A stretch of DNA of 64,000 bases from assembly GCA_963701815.1 (NCBI GenBank), contig CAVPBN010000008.1, positions 1 through 64,000 of the forward strand. The letters run 5' to 3'. The position numbers were made by a program, and so were the translations under genes. Source of the DNA: AP-15 sp963701815. Lineage in GTDB: Bacteria > Pseudomonadota > Alphaproteobacteria > ATCC43930 > CGMCC-115725. How positions within the stretch are numbered: position 1 is the first letter of the stretch; each line of letters begins with the position of its first letter. This document shows positions 8,403 through 17,557 of the stretch, one piece after another. Below the pieces are notes generated by a model. It had not been told where the DNA came from. It worked only from the letters and a program-made list of their open reading frames with translations, and ran no database searches.

Positions 8403-9457
8403 CGATCGACTATCGCAGCGACAATACCGGCCGCGTCGCCCCGCAGCTGCTCGATGCGCTGGTCCGGGCCAATCACGGGACGGCGCTGGGCTATGGCGCC
8501 GACGAGTGGACGGCCGCTCTGCAGGAACGATTTTCGGAACTGTTCGAGACCAGGGTGCGGGTCTTTCCAGTGGCGACCGGGACCGCCGCCAACGCGCTGG
8601 CGCTGGCCGCGCTCGGTCCCTCCTGGGGGCTCGTCTATTGCAGCGAGGCGGCGCACATCAACACTTCCGAGGCGAACGCCGCAGGCTTCTTCGGCGGCGG
8701 AACCAAGCTCGTTCCGGTGGCCGGGCCGTTCGGCAAGATAGCCTCCGGCGCCCTTGCCGAAATGCTCGCCGCCCTCGCGCCCGGGCAAACCCATCGCGGC
8801 CAGCCGATCGCGGTCAGCCTGACGCAGGCGAGCGATCTCGGTGCGGTCTACCCGATCGACGAGATCGGTGCCATTGCCGCAGCGGCAAAGCGCCATGGCC
8901 TCAGATTGCATATGGATGGGGCGCGGTTTGCCAACGCGGTAGCGCGGCTCGGCTGCAGCCCGGCCGCCCTGACCTGGCGCTCGGGCATCGACATCATGTC
9001 GTTCGGCGCAACCAAGAATGGCGGCGCCTTGTGCGACGCGATCGTCGTCTTTGCTCCGGAGCTGGCTGACGGGCTCGCGGTGCAACTGCGCCGCGCCGGC
9101 CAGGTCTGGTCGAAGATGCGGTTCGCCTCGGCCCAACTCCTCGCCTATGTGGAGGACGGACTATGGCTCGACATGGCCGCCGCCGCCAACGCGACCGCCG
9201 CACATATCGGCGCAGGGATCGCCGACATGCCGGGGGCTAGGCTGGCCGCTCCGGTCGAAGCCAACGAGATCTTTCTCGAACTGCCTGCGGCCGCGCTCGA
9301 CGCCCTGGAGCAGGACGGTTTTCAGTTTTACCGCCGCGGCGCCGCCCTCGCCCGCTTCGTGTGCCGGTTCGACGCAAGCCGGGCGGAGGCCGATGCGCTG
9401 CTGACGGCGCTCCGCCGCCGTCTCGCGCCGGCCGCGCCTTCGCGCGCTGCCGAATAG
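8399..9457 (+). CDS. low-specificity threonine aldolase-like PLP enzyme
   Basis: Fold-type I PLP enzyme of the threonine aldolase/beta-eliminating lyase family, 352 aa, the family length. MTIDYRSDNTG at the start is the typical N-terminus. HMDGARFANA near residue 175 holds the Asp that pairs with the pyridine nitrogen, and SFGATKNGG near residue 205 holds the Schiff-base Lys. Expected reaction: cleavage of L-threonine/allo-threonine to glycine and acetaldehyde. The start is fixed by the ATGA overlap with the upstream gene. Confidence 0.88.
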   Translation: MTIDYRSDNTGRVAPQLLDALVRANHGTALGYGADEWTAALQERFSELFETRVRVFPVATGTAANALALAALGPSWGLVYCSEAAHINTSEANAAGFFGGGTKLVPVAGPFGKIASGALAEMLAALAPGQTHRGQPIAVSLTQASDLGAVYPIDEIGAIAAAAKRHGLRLHMDGARFANAVARLGCSPAALTWRSGIDIMSFGATKNGGALCDAIVVFAPELADGLAVQLRRAGQVWSKMRFASAQLLAYVEDGLWLDMAAAANATAAHIGAGIADMPGARLAAPVEANEIFLELPAAALDALEQDGFQFYRRGAALARFVCRFDASRAEADALLTALRRRLAPAAPSRAAE

Positions 9458-9458
9458 G

Positions 9459-9737
9459 CTATTCGGCAGCGCGGCTCTCGGCCTCGGCTTCAGGCAGCAT
9501 GCCGAGCGCCCGCTTATAGATTTCGAGAAGGCTCTCCTCCTCGTCGAGATCATCCTTGTCGCGTTTTCGGATGCGGATGATCTGGCGCATGATCTTTGGC
9601 TCGAAGCCGTTGCCTTTGGCCTCGGCATAGACTTCCTTGATGTCCTCGCTCAGCGTGCGTCTTTCCTCTTCGAGGCGCTCGATGCGTCCGATCAAGGATT
9701 TCAGCTGCTCGCCGGCGATCCCCCCGACATCCGGCAT
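9459..9737 (-). CDS. gapR: GapR family DNA-binding protein (DUF2312)
   Basis: Small coiled-coil DNA-binding protein, 92 aa from the ATG at 9737. The DUF2312 signature IKEVYAEAKGNGFEPK is intact, followed by the basic IIRIRKRDK segment. In Caulobacter, GapR is a nucleoid-associated protein that binds overtwisted DNA ahead of replication and transcription and stimulates topoisomerases. The frame is open upstream to 9863, but homology begins at MPDVGG. It lies downstream of a DUF1244 gene on the same strand with a 13-nt gap, a probable two-gene operon. Confidence 0.9.
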   Translation of the reverse strand: MPDVGGIAGEQLKSLIGRIERLEEERRTLSEDIKEVYAEAKGNGFEPKIMRQIIRIRKRDKDDLDEEESLLEIYKRALGMLPEAEAESRAAE

Positions 9738-9750
9738 TTCCCTCTCCGGC

Positions 9751-10065
9751 TCAATGACTGTGCGGCGCGGCGGGATTGTCCTGTGCGGCGGCGAATGCGG
9801 CCTTTTGTTCGGCGCTGGCTTCTTTCTGATATTTCTTGCGCCACTCGTCGTACGGCATTCCATAGACGATCTCGCGGGCCGCCGGGTCGGACAGGGCGAG
9901 ACCGCGCTCCTCCGCCTCGGCGCGGTACCATTTCGAGAGACAGTTGCGGCAGAAGCCGGCCAGGTTCATCAGATCGATGTTCTGCACATCGGCGCGCTCG
10001 CGCAGATGCTCGACCAGACGGCGGAAGGTCGCGGCCTCGAGCTCGGTGCGGGTTTTGTCGTCCAT
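9751..10065 (-). CDS. DUF1244 family protein
   Basis: A 104-aa protein of the DUF1244 family (conserved in proteobacteria, function unknown). The hallmark segment MNLAGFCRNCLSKWYRAEAE near residues 33-52, with two Cys, and MPYDEWRKKYQ are present. It reads into gapR with a 13-nt gap. The start ATG at 10065 is preceded by AGGAGGTTT on the minus strand, a strong ribosome binding site. Confidence 0.9.
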   Translation of the reverse strand: MDDKTRTELEAATFRRLVEHLRERADVQNIDLMNLAGFCRNCLSKWYRAEAEERGLALSDPAAREIVYGMPYDEWRKKYQKEASAEQKAAFAAAQDNPAAPHSH

Positions 10066-10372
10066 CGAAACCTCCTGCTAGCTGCTGCGCGGGATCTCTA
10101 TGTAGCGTTGAGAACGGCTGACCACAATCTTGACCCATAACGCAGGAGACCACCGCCGCGGACGAACCTGTCGAATGGGGTCTTCTCCTTTGGACCTTTC
10201 GGACTGTTCTGATTTATGCGTCCGGCGATGGAACGCCGCGGACATCCTATGCACTAGCGGGTTGCCAAACATATCAAAGCGCCAGAAAATCATACATCGG
10301 AGCGGGATAATGTCAGCCGTCCGGCTGGCAAGAACCAAAACCGCTGCCGACTTCGGGGGGAGGGGAAGCTGA
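10066..10372. other. intergenic region without recognised gene
   Basis: A divergent intergenic stretch of 307 nt between the DUF1244 gene (minus) and a secreted-protein gene (plus). It should hold both promoters. A GGGGGGAGGGGAAGC tract just before 10373 provides a ribosome binding site for the plus-strand gene. I see no convincing small ORF or RNA. Confidence 0.5.
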
Positions 10373-10942
10373 ATGAGCACATCAGCGTCACGCACGCCGG
10401 CGATCCTGCTGTCAATTTGGTTCATGTCAACGTTAGCCGCTTTCGCCCACGGCGCGGACCAAAGGCCCAAGACCGATGCGGCAAAAATTGCGAACGCGCT
10501 GACCGCAGCGCCGCCGGCGGTATCACGCAATGCAAGCGTCGGTGAAATGAGTGAAGACGGCAGCATGAAAATGCTTCGCAAAGGCACCGGTGAGTGGACC
10601 TGTGTCCCAGATGATCCGAGCACCCCTGGGAACGATCCAATGTGCCTAGACCCAAACGCAATGGAATGGCTACACGCCTACATAAGGAAGTCGCCGCCAC
10701 CTGATAAAGTTGGATTTATTTATATGCTCAAAGGAGGATGGGACTTTAGCAATACAGACCCGTTTGCTACCAAACCTCAAGGCGGAAGAGCCACGATTAC
10801 CGGACCGCACGTAATGGTCGTGGGACCGAACGTAAAATCGATCCCCGGATATGATCGGACGGGAGAAGGCGTTAATCCCACCATTCCTTATGTAATGTGG
10901 AAGGACACGCCCTACGAACACTTGATGATTCCGGTTCGTTAG
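10373..10942 (+). CDS. conserved secreted hypothetical protein
   Basis: A 189-aa protein with a signal peptide (residues 1-27, hydrophobic core ILLSIWFMSTLAAFAHG, cleavage probable after AHG). The mature part has EWTCVPDD followed by MCLDPNAMEWLHAY and a Gly-rich end with TGPHVMVVGPN, which suggests a small periplasmic or extracellular domain. I recall similar uncharacterised proteins in alphaproteobacteria but cannot assign a function. Base composition is slightly lower in GC than its neighbours. A strong GGGGAGG-type site precedes the ATG. Confidence 0.75.
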   Translation: MSTSASRTPAILLSIWFMSTLAAFAHGADQRPKTDAAKIANALTAAPPAVSRNASVGEMSEDGSMKMLRKGTGEWTCVPDDPSTPGNDPMCLDPNAMEWLHAYIRKSPPPDKVGFIYMLKGGWDFSNTDPFATKPQGGRATITGPHVMVVGPNVKSIPGYDRTGEGVNPTIPYVMWKDTPYEHLMIPVR

Positions 10943-10978
10943 GTCTGATTCACATGTATCGGAGGATGCGCGTTCAAG

Positions 10979-11185
10979 CTTACGTTCGACGACATCGCGA
11001 GCCGCGATTTCACCATTGTGTATGAGGACGACATCGTCTTTGACGTGATCAGGCGGTGGCAGGCGGTGATGGCGCTCGTCGTGCGCGGCCGCGGCATACC
11101 GCGACCGGACGACATCGCCGGCGTGATCGCCAAGGAGCACGTCGTCGATTCGGTTGCCGGCAGCATCAAGGTGTACCCAAGCTAA
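10979..11185 (+). pseudogene. CBS-domain tail of a ClC-type chloride channel, remnant
   Basis: A coding-like frame without a start reads FDDIASRDFTIVYEDDIVFD, then DVIRRWQAVMALVVRGRGIP, and ends VADSV-like 'EHVVDSVAGSIKVYPS' before TAA at 11183-11185. This pattern matches the last CBS motif of voltage-gated chloride channel (ClcA/EriC) proteins as I remember them. A few residues appear deleted after DVIRR. The transmembrane channel part is absent, so only a tail of a lost gene remains. Confidence 0.55.
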
Positions 11186-11201
11186 GGGCGTAGCACAGCG
11201 C

Positions 11202-11501
11202 TCAGCCGGGTTCGACGCCGCTGTCGGCGCGCGCGAGGTCGCGGCCGATCAGATCGAGATTTCCGTCCTCGGCCAGTTCGCGCCGGCGCAATTTGGCTTC
11301 GGCGGCCTGCTCCAGCATGGTTCGACACAAATGATAGGCTTCGACGCATTGCTCGGGCGTCGGCCGATGCCCGAGAAATCGCCGGAACACCTCGCGCCGC
11401 ACCCGAACGACACCCCGATATTCGCCGATTGCGATACCGAACGAGACGGCGTCGAGCACCGGGTCCCATCGCGAATCATCAGGGAACGAAAACAGTACCA
11501 C
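11202..11501 (-). CDS. DUF1488-like small protein
   Basis: A 99-aa hypothetical protein. The N-terminal FSFPDDSRWDPVLDAVSF followed by a basic/hydrophobic core and a C-terminal helix (YHLCRTMLEQAAEAKLRRREL) resembles the DUF1488 pattern, whose function is unknown. It lies 64 nt upstream of the hpnN stop on the same strand, so it is downstream of hpnN and might be co-transcribed with it. Family assignment is tentative. Confidence 0.55.
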   Translation of the reverse strand: MVLFSFPDDSRWDPVLDAVSFGIAIGEYRGVVRVRREVFRRFLGHRPTPEQCVEAYHLCRTMLEQAAEAKLRRRELAEDGNLDLIGRDLARADSGVEPG

Positions 11502-11565
11502 ATCGTGACCATACCATCGCCCGCGGGCGATGGTGCAAAAAAGAAGTCGGCGAGACCGGGGTTTG

Positions 11566-14188
11566 TCATCGCTCCGATCCAGGGGCGAGGGGCCCGTTGA
11601 TCGCCGGCCGGCGCGGCACCGCCATCAGCAGCGCCGGGATGAAGACGAGGCTCGCAACCAAGGTGGAGCCGAGGCTGATCAGCAGCAGGATTCCCATGCT
11701 CGCCGTGCCGGGATGCCTCGACAGCGCCAGCGACCCGAAGGCGGTGCCGGTGGTCAGCGCCGAAAACAGGATGGCGCGGGCGGTGGCCGAGCCCAGTATC
11801 GCGACCTGGCCGGCCCGCCAGTTCATCACGAAGTAGATGTTGAACGATACGCCGACGCCGAGCAGCAGCGGCAAGGCGATGATGTTGGCGTAATTCAGCC
11901 GCAGCGGCAGCAATACCGTGACGATCACGGTAATCAACGACGACAGCAGCAGCGGCGCCAGCACCAGGGCGACATCGAGCGGGCGCCGCAAGGCGACGAA
12001 CAGGATCACCGCGATCGCGATCAGCGCGGCGATCGCCGCCTGGCGGAAAGACCCGACGATCGTCGCGCTGGTAGCCTCGATGGTGACTGCGGCGCCGCCC
12101 GCGTCGGGCGCGACCGCGGCAACCTCTGCGACGAAGCGGGCCAATCCGCTGCTCGTGCGAACCGCGGGCTTCGGCAGCACCTGGATGCGGCTGCGGCCGT
12201 CGGGGAGGCGCCAATCGCGCACCAGGTCGGGCGGAAGCGTCTGCAAGGCGACCGGCTGCACGTCGAGGGCGGTCCGCAACTGATCGAGCTGGGTCGGCAG
12301 GAACCGGGTCAAGGCCTGGTTGGCGGCCATCAGCACCGAATCCGGGGCTGCCGCCAACCTGGCCAGATCATCGGCGATTGCCGCCAGCGAATGATCGCGC
12401 GGCAGCTTCGCCGCGGCCGGCTTGAGTTCCACGAGTGCGGCCCTGGCGGCGCCCCGGATGTCTTCGGCGGTGATCGGGGGCGGCGGGCGAGGCTGCAGCC
12501 AAAGTCGGCCCGAGGATGGTGGCGGCGTCGGCTATCTGCGCCAGCTTTGCCTGCTGGTCCGCGGGCACGAAACTGTGGATCGACAACACCCCCGACACCA
12601 GCGGCAGCGGGCGAAGCCGCTCGACAAGGGCCGCGGCGGCATCGGCGTCGCGAACCAGGATGTCGATCGTGAACGGGTTGGTCAGCGGCGAATCGATCAA
12701 GTCGTCGAGGGTCCGCATCGCCTCGGTATTCGGGTTTTTGGTGTGCAGCGGATCGGCGTCGAAGCTCAGCTGCGGCACCAGGCAGAGACCGAGCCCGGCC
12801 ACGGCGGCGAACGCCGCCAGCAACGGCCGCCGATGCCGGCGGACGACCGCGTCGAGCGGCGCCGCCCAGCCGAACCCTACCTCTGCGCTTTCGCCATGCG
12901 GTCGAAACACGGCGATCGCCGCCGGAAGAAAGGTCATCGTGCAGATAAACGCGATCAGCATCCCGACCCCGGCGATCATTCCCAGTTCGGCGACGCCGCG
13001 AAAATCGGTTGGCACGAAGGCCAGAAAGCCGGCCGCCGTGGCCATCGCCGCGACCAAAATCTGGCCGCCGACCCGCCGCCCGGTCTGCGCCATCGCCGCG
13101 GCGGGGTCCGGATATGCGTGACGCATTTCGCGGTAGCGCACGCAGAACTGGATGGCAAAATCCACGGCAATGCCGACGAACAAAATGCCGAAACCGATCG
13201 AGACCAGGTTCAAGGTCCCGACTGCGGCGGCGGCGAACAGCAGGGTCGACAGCAAGCCCAGTCCCAGCGTCAGCAGGATCGGGACGATCAGTCGCCAGGA
13301 GCGGACCGCCAGCACCAGCCACAGCGAGATCAAAAGGATGCTGCCGATCATGCCGGTCGCCGCCCCTTGCGCGACGGTCGCGAATTCCTCATCGGCCAGC
13401 GCTACATTGCCGGTGATGCGCACCCGGGCATCGCCGGACTTGACGAATTCGAGCCCGGACGCCGCATCGCGGATCGCCTGGGTTGCCGCGCCGCCCGGTT
13501 CGAGCGCACCGTGATCGAGGATCGGTTTGGCCAGCACGAATTTATACGGGCCGCCGAGATCGGCGACATTGCCGCCGATCAGCCGGGTCCACGAGAGCGG
13601 TCGAGGACGACCGTCAATCGCTTCGGCCATCGCCTGACCGAATGCGGTCAGGGCAGGGCCGTAAGGAGTGAGATCGACCTGTCCGGCGACCACCCCTTTG
13701 CCCAAGAGCGAAATCGCCGCGAACAGCCCGCGCGCGCTCGGGTCCTTGGCGAGTTGGCCGAGGAACGGCTGCGCGTCTATGATGCGTTCGAGCAGCCCCT
13801 CGAGCTGTTTTGGATCGAGGAACAGCAATCCCTGCCGCCGCAGGAACGGCGAAGCATCGGGACGCCGCACCGAGCGGAAATGCGTATGGTCCGCCGCCAG
13901 TGCCCCGGCCAATGCCGCCGCGGTGGCCTCGGCCGCCTCGGGCTCCTTCGCATCGATCACCACCACCAGAAGATCGGTGAATTGCGGGAATTCGGCCTTG
14001 AAGGCAGCAGCCTGCCGGCGCCAGGGCAGGCTGTCGGCAAACATCTCGTCGGTATCGGTGCTGACCCCGAGATGACCGGCCGCATACCATGCGGCAAAGA
14101 CCGCCAGGACGGTCCAGGCCAGGACCACGAGCAGTGCGTTGCGGCGGCAGCAATCGACGAGGCCGTCGAGCAGGCGCTGAAATCCCAT
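11566..14188 (-). CDS. hpnN: hopanoid-associated RND transporter HpnN (single-base frameshift)
   Basis: RND/MMPL-superfamily inner-membrane transporter that moves hopanoids to the outer membrane. The restored length is about 870 aa. The N-terminal part carries TM1 (LLVVLAWTVLAVFAAWY), a periplasmic domain, then a five-helix bundle with GILFVGIAVDFAIQFCVRYR. The C-terminal part has LLLGVGVSFNIYFVMNWRAG and the HpnN-typical LSRHPGTASMGILLLISLGS. The two parts are in different frames, joined at CCCCC (12476-12480 on the plus strand), where one extra C breaks the frame. The start is taken at MGFQRLL (14188). No other hopanoid genes adjoin it. Confidence 0.9.
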
Positions 14189-14527
14189 CAAGTACCACAG
14201 GGCCGCTGTCTGAGCGTTGCGGTCCGAACGGACCGGCAATGCCTACATCCGCCTGATCGTCCCGGAAATCGGAGGCGAGAGGGTGATAGTGGGTTCGCAC
14301 GGGCAACGCTACCGAAAACACCGCGGCAGCGGCGGGCGGCTTTTCTCGGTCCGATCCGATTCTCCGCGCAAATTTCGGTTCAACTCTATCCGGCGTCCGG
14401 CGAATCCAACGCGCCGGATGCCGGCGACGGAATAAACGGGCCGTTGACGGTGTCGTAACGATACTCGCGTCCGCTGGATCCGCAATCCGGTGCTGAGCGG
14501 CGGCGTCGCGATGGGGCAGGAGCAAGC
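14189..14527. other. divergent intergenic region hpnN / sciP
   Basis: A stretch of 339 nt separates the divergent hpnN and sciP genes and should carry both promoters. I found no convincing ORF, hairpin with a T-tract, or recognised CtrA site (TTAA-N7-TTAA) by eye. Confidence 0.45.
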
Positions 14528-14827
14528 ATGTCTTCAACCAAAGGCGCCACTTTCATGGAACAACAATCCGCGGGAACGGTTTCCCTGCCGCCGCCGGACA
14601 CCGAACGATGGTCGGCCCGACGCAAGGCGGCCGTTGTCATGGCCGCGCGAACCGGCGTCATCAGCCGCGAAGAGGCGTGTCGGCGCTATTGCCTGTCGCC
14701 CGAGGAGCTGGCCGCCTGGGAGACGGCGCTCGACGAAAACGGCATCCCCGGCCTGCGGTCGACACGTCAGCAGAATTATCGTTATGCGTTGACCGGCAGA
14801 GTGCGTCCATTGTTGCGGCGGCGTTAG
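14528..14827 (+). CDS. sciP: SciP-family CtrA inhibitor (DUF1153)
   Basis: Small helix-turn-helix protein, 99 aa. Family signature: RWSARRKAAVVMAARTGVIS, then EEACRRYCLSPEELAAWE, then GIPGLRSTRQQNYR, which matches the DUF1153/SciP core. In Caulobacter, SciP binds CtrA and DNA and blocks CtrA-dependent transcription in G1 cells. ATG 14528 or the in-frame ATG at 14555 could be the start; the core begins near residue 24. It is monocistronic here. Its presence supports an alphaproteobacterial host. Confidence 0.87.
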   Translation: MSSTKGATFMEQQSAGTVSLPPPDTERWSARRKAAVVMAARTGVISREEACRRYCLSPEELAAWETALDENGIPGLRSTRQQNYRYALTGRVRPLLRRR

Positions 14828-14993
14828 CTCGGACCTTCTCGCAAGCGGCCGGCAGGTAAATTCTCGCGGGCGAGAGGACGCGTTTTAGGCGAACCGGCGA
14901 ACCGCTCCGCCGAGAACGGCCATCGGCCATTTGCGTTCCATGGTCATCAAGGCGCCGATCGCCGCCGCGCGATTTTGTCGGCGATGCGGCGTT

Positions 14994-15022
14994 CACCCCG
15001 CGACATCGCGGGTCGCGGGGTG
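14994..15022 (-). terminator. hairpin downstream of the ThDP-enzyme gene
   Basis: A perfect 11-bp inverted repeat (CACCCCGCGAC / GTCGCGGGGTG) with a 7-nt loop lies 13 nt after the stop of the minus-strand ThDP enzyme gene. There is no T-tract, so intrinsic termination is uncertain, but position and stability fit a 3'-end hairpin. Confidence 0.45.
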
Positions 15023-15034
15023 GTTGCCGTAGGC

Positions 15035-16672
15035 TCAGCCGAAGCGTGAAACGTCGACGGCCTTTTCGGTGATGAATTCGAGCAAGGCCGGGGTGCCCTC
15101 GCGGGTCTTCTCGATGCCGCGGCGAATCGCCGCCTGGATTTCGCCGGGTTCCGTCACCCGCTCGCCATAACCGCCGAGCGCCTTGGCAAAGTCGGCGTAA
15201 TGGCCGCTGATATCGGTCGACCGGTACTTCTCGGTCGAGACCGGCATGACCTTCAACTCGATCGCCATCGAGAAATTGTTCATCAGGATCGACAGGATCG
15301 GCAGGCGCTCGCGGACCGCGGTCTCGAAATCCATGCCGGTGAAGCCGATCGCCGCATCGCCCCAGACGTTGATGCAGAGCTTGTCGGGCTTGGCCAGTTT
15401 CGCCCCCATCGCCAGCCCGAGACCGTAGCCGAGTTGAGTGGTCTTGCCCCAACCGAGATAGGAGAGCGGGGTTTCGCTGACCCAGAACGGCGACAGCTGG
15501 TCGCGCGGGCTGCCGGCGTCGTGTGTGATGATCGTATTCTTGACATCGACCGTGTGCAGCAATTCCCAAATCACGCGATAGGGCGACAGCGGCTTGGTGT
15601 TCTGCGTCAGCCGCGGCATCCATTTTGCCATCCACTCTTCGCGATGACCGCGGATCTCGCGGGTCACCGCGGCCAACCGGTCGCGCACCTTGCCTTTCAG
15701 CCGGTCCTTGACCTCTTCGAGCAGCGCGTCGAGCGTCAGCCCGGCGTCGCCGACCGCCGCCAGATCGACCGCCACATCCTTGTTGATGTCGGTCGAATCG
15801 AGCGTTGCATGAGCGATTTTCTTGCCCTTGGGCATGGCCGTGGCAAAACTCGATCGGGTAAAGCTGCAGCCGATCCCAAAGATGAAATCGGCGTGCTGCA
15901 GCATGTGCCACAGCGATGCAGAGATGCCGATGCCGCCCGATCCGAGCGACAGCGGGTGGTTCTCCGGAAAAGCGCTCTTGCCGCCGAGCGTCGTCATCAC
16001 CGGCGCTTCGAGGAGTTCGGCAAGCGCCTTCAACTGCGGCCAAGCCTTCGCATAATGGACGCCCTGCCCGACGACGATGACCGGACGGGCGGCGGCAACC
16101 AGCGCCTCGGCGATCTTCGACACCGATTGCGGGTCGGGACCGCTTTTCAGTCTCGGCGCCGGCTTATAGTCGAAATTGTCCGGAATTTCCTCGCGCAGGA
16201 TGTCGGTCGGGAACTCGACCAGCACCGGACCGGGGCGGCCGTTGCGCACCTGCGTGAAGGCTCGACGCATCGCCTCGACCGTGGCATCGGCGACGGTGAC
16301 CTGCTCGGACCATTTGGTGACGTGGCGGAAGTTCAGCGCCGCGTTGAAGTTTGGGCGCACTTGGTTGATATTTCGGGCATAACCGGCCGGCAACACAACC
16401 ACCGGGCAGGAATCGCCGTAAGATTGCGCGACTCCGCCAAAGGCATTCTCTGTGCCAGGGCCGTGCTGCATCACGAAGACGCCGATCTTGTCGCCGGAAC
16501 TGGTTTTGGCGACCGCATCGCACATGTGCAGCCCGATGCGCTCCTGGCGCACCATGATCGTGCGGATGTCGGCCTCGGCCGCACCTTCGATGATCGGGTT
16601 GACCGGATACCCGATCAGGAACTCGACGCCCTCGCGCTTCAGGATATGGGCAATCGCGTTAGTGACTTTCAT
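15035..16672 (-). CDS. thiamine pyrophosphate-requiring enzyme (acetolactate synthase-like)
   Basis: ThDP-dependent enzyme, 545 aa, three-domain IlvB-like architecture. The N-terminal pyrimidine-binding domain carries the catalytic Glu in RQERIGLHM near residue 45. A central domain spans about 190-330. The C-terminal diphosphate-binding domain carries the GD...NN motif as WGDAAIGFTGMDFE and ILMNN near residue 435-460. MQHGPGTENAFGGVAQ is typical of benzoylformate-decarboxylase or sulfopyruvate-like relatives rather than biosynthetic IlvB, and no small subunit gene adjoins it. The start is chosen at the second ATG (MKV), which has GAGGAGG at proper spacing; the upstream ATG at 16678 lies too close to it. 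Substrate unknown. Confidence 0.85.
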   Translation of the reverse strand: MKVTNAIAHILKREGVEFLIGYPVNPIIEGAAEADIRTIMVRQERIGLHMCDAVAKTSSGDKIGVFVMQHGPGTENAFGGVAQSYGDSCPVVVLPAGYARNINQVRPNFNAALNFRHVTKWSEQVTVADATVEAMRRAFTQVRNGRPGPVLVEFPTDILREEIPDNFDYKPAPRLKSGPDPQSVSKIAEALVAAARPVIVVGQGVHYAKAWPQLKALAELLEAPVMTTLGGKSAFPENHPLSLGSGGIGISASLWHMLQHADFIFGIGCSFTRSSFATAMPKGKKIAHATLDSTDINKDVAVDLAAVGDAGLTLDALLEEVKDRLKGKVRDRLAAVTREIRGHREEWMAKWMPRLTQNTKPLSPYRVIWELLHTVDVKNTIITHDAGSPRDQLSPFWVSETPLSYLGWGKTTQLGYGLGLAMGAKLAKPDKLCINVWGDAAIGFTGMDFETAVRERLPILSILMNNFSMAIELKVMPVSTEKYRSTDISGHYADFAKALGGYGERVTEPGEIQAAIRRGIEKTREGTPALLEFITEKAVDVSRFG

Positions 16673-16811
16673 CAACATTCCTCCTCGGTCCTCGGCGGCG
16701 ATCGGGCGATTGTGACATAACCGGGGGGCGCGTTGGGAATTCTGTCGCCGCCGCGCGATCGGGGCAAGACGGCAGCGCGGCCGGTCGGCGCAGCCCCGCG
16801 TCGACGGGAGA

Positions 16812-17396
16812 TCACGAGCCGCCGCGGCTTTCGGCGCGCCTGAGAGCTTCGATCACACCCGGGTTGCGGCTGTCCTGCGCCCAGCCCAAGGCATCGCGCC
16901 CGGTGTAATCGGTTTTGCCGACGCTGGCGCCTTTGGCAAGAAGGGCGCGGACCAGTTCGGTATTGCCGCGGTTGGCGGCGATCATCAGCGGCGTCATGCC
17001 GTCCCTGTTCTGCGGATCGACTTCGGCGCCAACGTCGAGAAGCAGCTTTGCCGCAGCAGTCTGATTGCGATCGGCCGCCAGGGACAGCGCGGTGTCGCCG
17101 AGCGGGTCCCTATCGTTGAGATTTACGCTTGCCTTGATCAGGATCGCGATGATCTCGAGATTACCGCTCATCGCCGCGCAATCGAGCGCACTGCGCGATT
17201 TGTCGTCGGTCTGGTTCGGGCTGGTGTCGCCGCCGATGACGAGCTTTCTGACCGCTTCGGCGTCATTGGCGCAGGCGGCCCGCGCCACGTTGCCGAAATA
17301 GCTGCTGAACATGCTCCAATCCGCGCGCGCGGCCGGGGCCGCGGTCAAAATCGCCAGCCCAGCAAGCCCAAAAACCCTGATCAGGCGCTGGTTCAT
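16812..17396 (-). CDS. exported ankyrin-repeat protein
   Basis: A 194-aa protein starting at MNQRLI (17396) with a signal peptide (LAGLAILTAAPAARA, cleavage near residue 26). Four ankyrin repeats follow, with hallmark segments such as SALDCAAMSGNLEIIAILI, DTALSLAADRNQTAAAKLLL, TPLMIAANRGNTELVRALL and DALGWAQDSRNPGVIEAL. Ankyrin repeats mediate protein-protein contacts, so it probably acts as a periplasmic binding scaffold. It is divergent from cobA across a 160-nt spacer. Confidence 0.85.
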   Translation of the reverse strand: MNQRLIRVFGLAGLAILTAAPAARADWSMFSSYFGNVARAACANDAEAVRKLVIGGDTSPNQTDDKSRSALDCAAMSGNLEIIAILIKASVNLNDRDPLGDTALSLAADRNQTAAAKLLLDVGAEVDPQNRDGMTPLMIAANRGNTELVRALLAKGASVGKTDYTGRDALGWAQDSRNPGVIEALRRAESRGGS

Positions 17397-17557
17397 GGCA
17401 CCCTCCACCCGCGCAAACCGCGATCACCGCCGGCTGCCGTCATCCCGCTGCGGCTCGGCGTATCGGATGCTGCGCGCTCATGTCGCGATCTTAGCAAACC
17501 CGCAGCGAATGACTACCTTGTGGCTCGCCGACGCGATCCCGGTCTTGTGAGGCACTT

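Noticed and set aside
6782..9457. 891-aa fusion of a FecR/DUF6600 protein with a threonine aldolase
   Set aside because: Residues just before the aldolase Met are unlike either family. The DUF6600 C-terminus is found in another frame ending with an ATGA overlap, so the fusion is a frameshift artefact.
11530..12672. 380-aa Gln/Arg/Asp-rich frame on the plus strand
   Set aside because: Composition is typical of an antisense frame of the C-terminal RND domain; no start signal and no family.
12422..14458. 678-aa open frame on the plus strand opposite hpnN
   Set aside because: Antisense shadow of a high-GC gene: rich in Arg/Gly/Asp/Gln with no domain pattern, while the minus strand has clear RND motifs.
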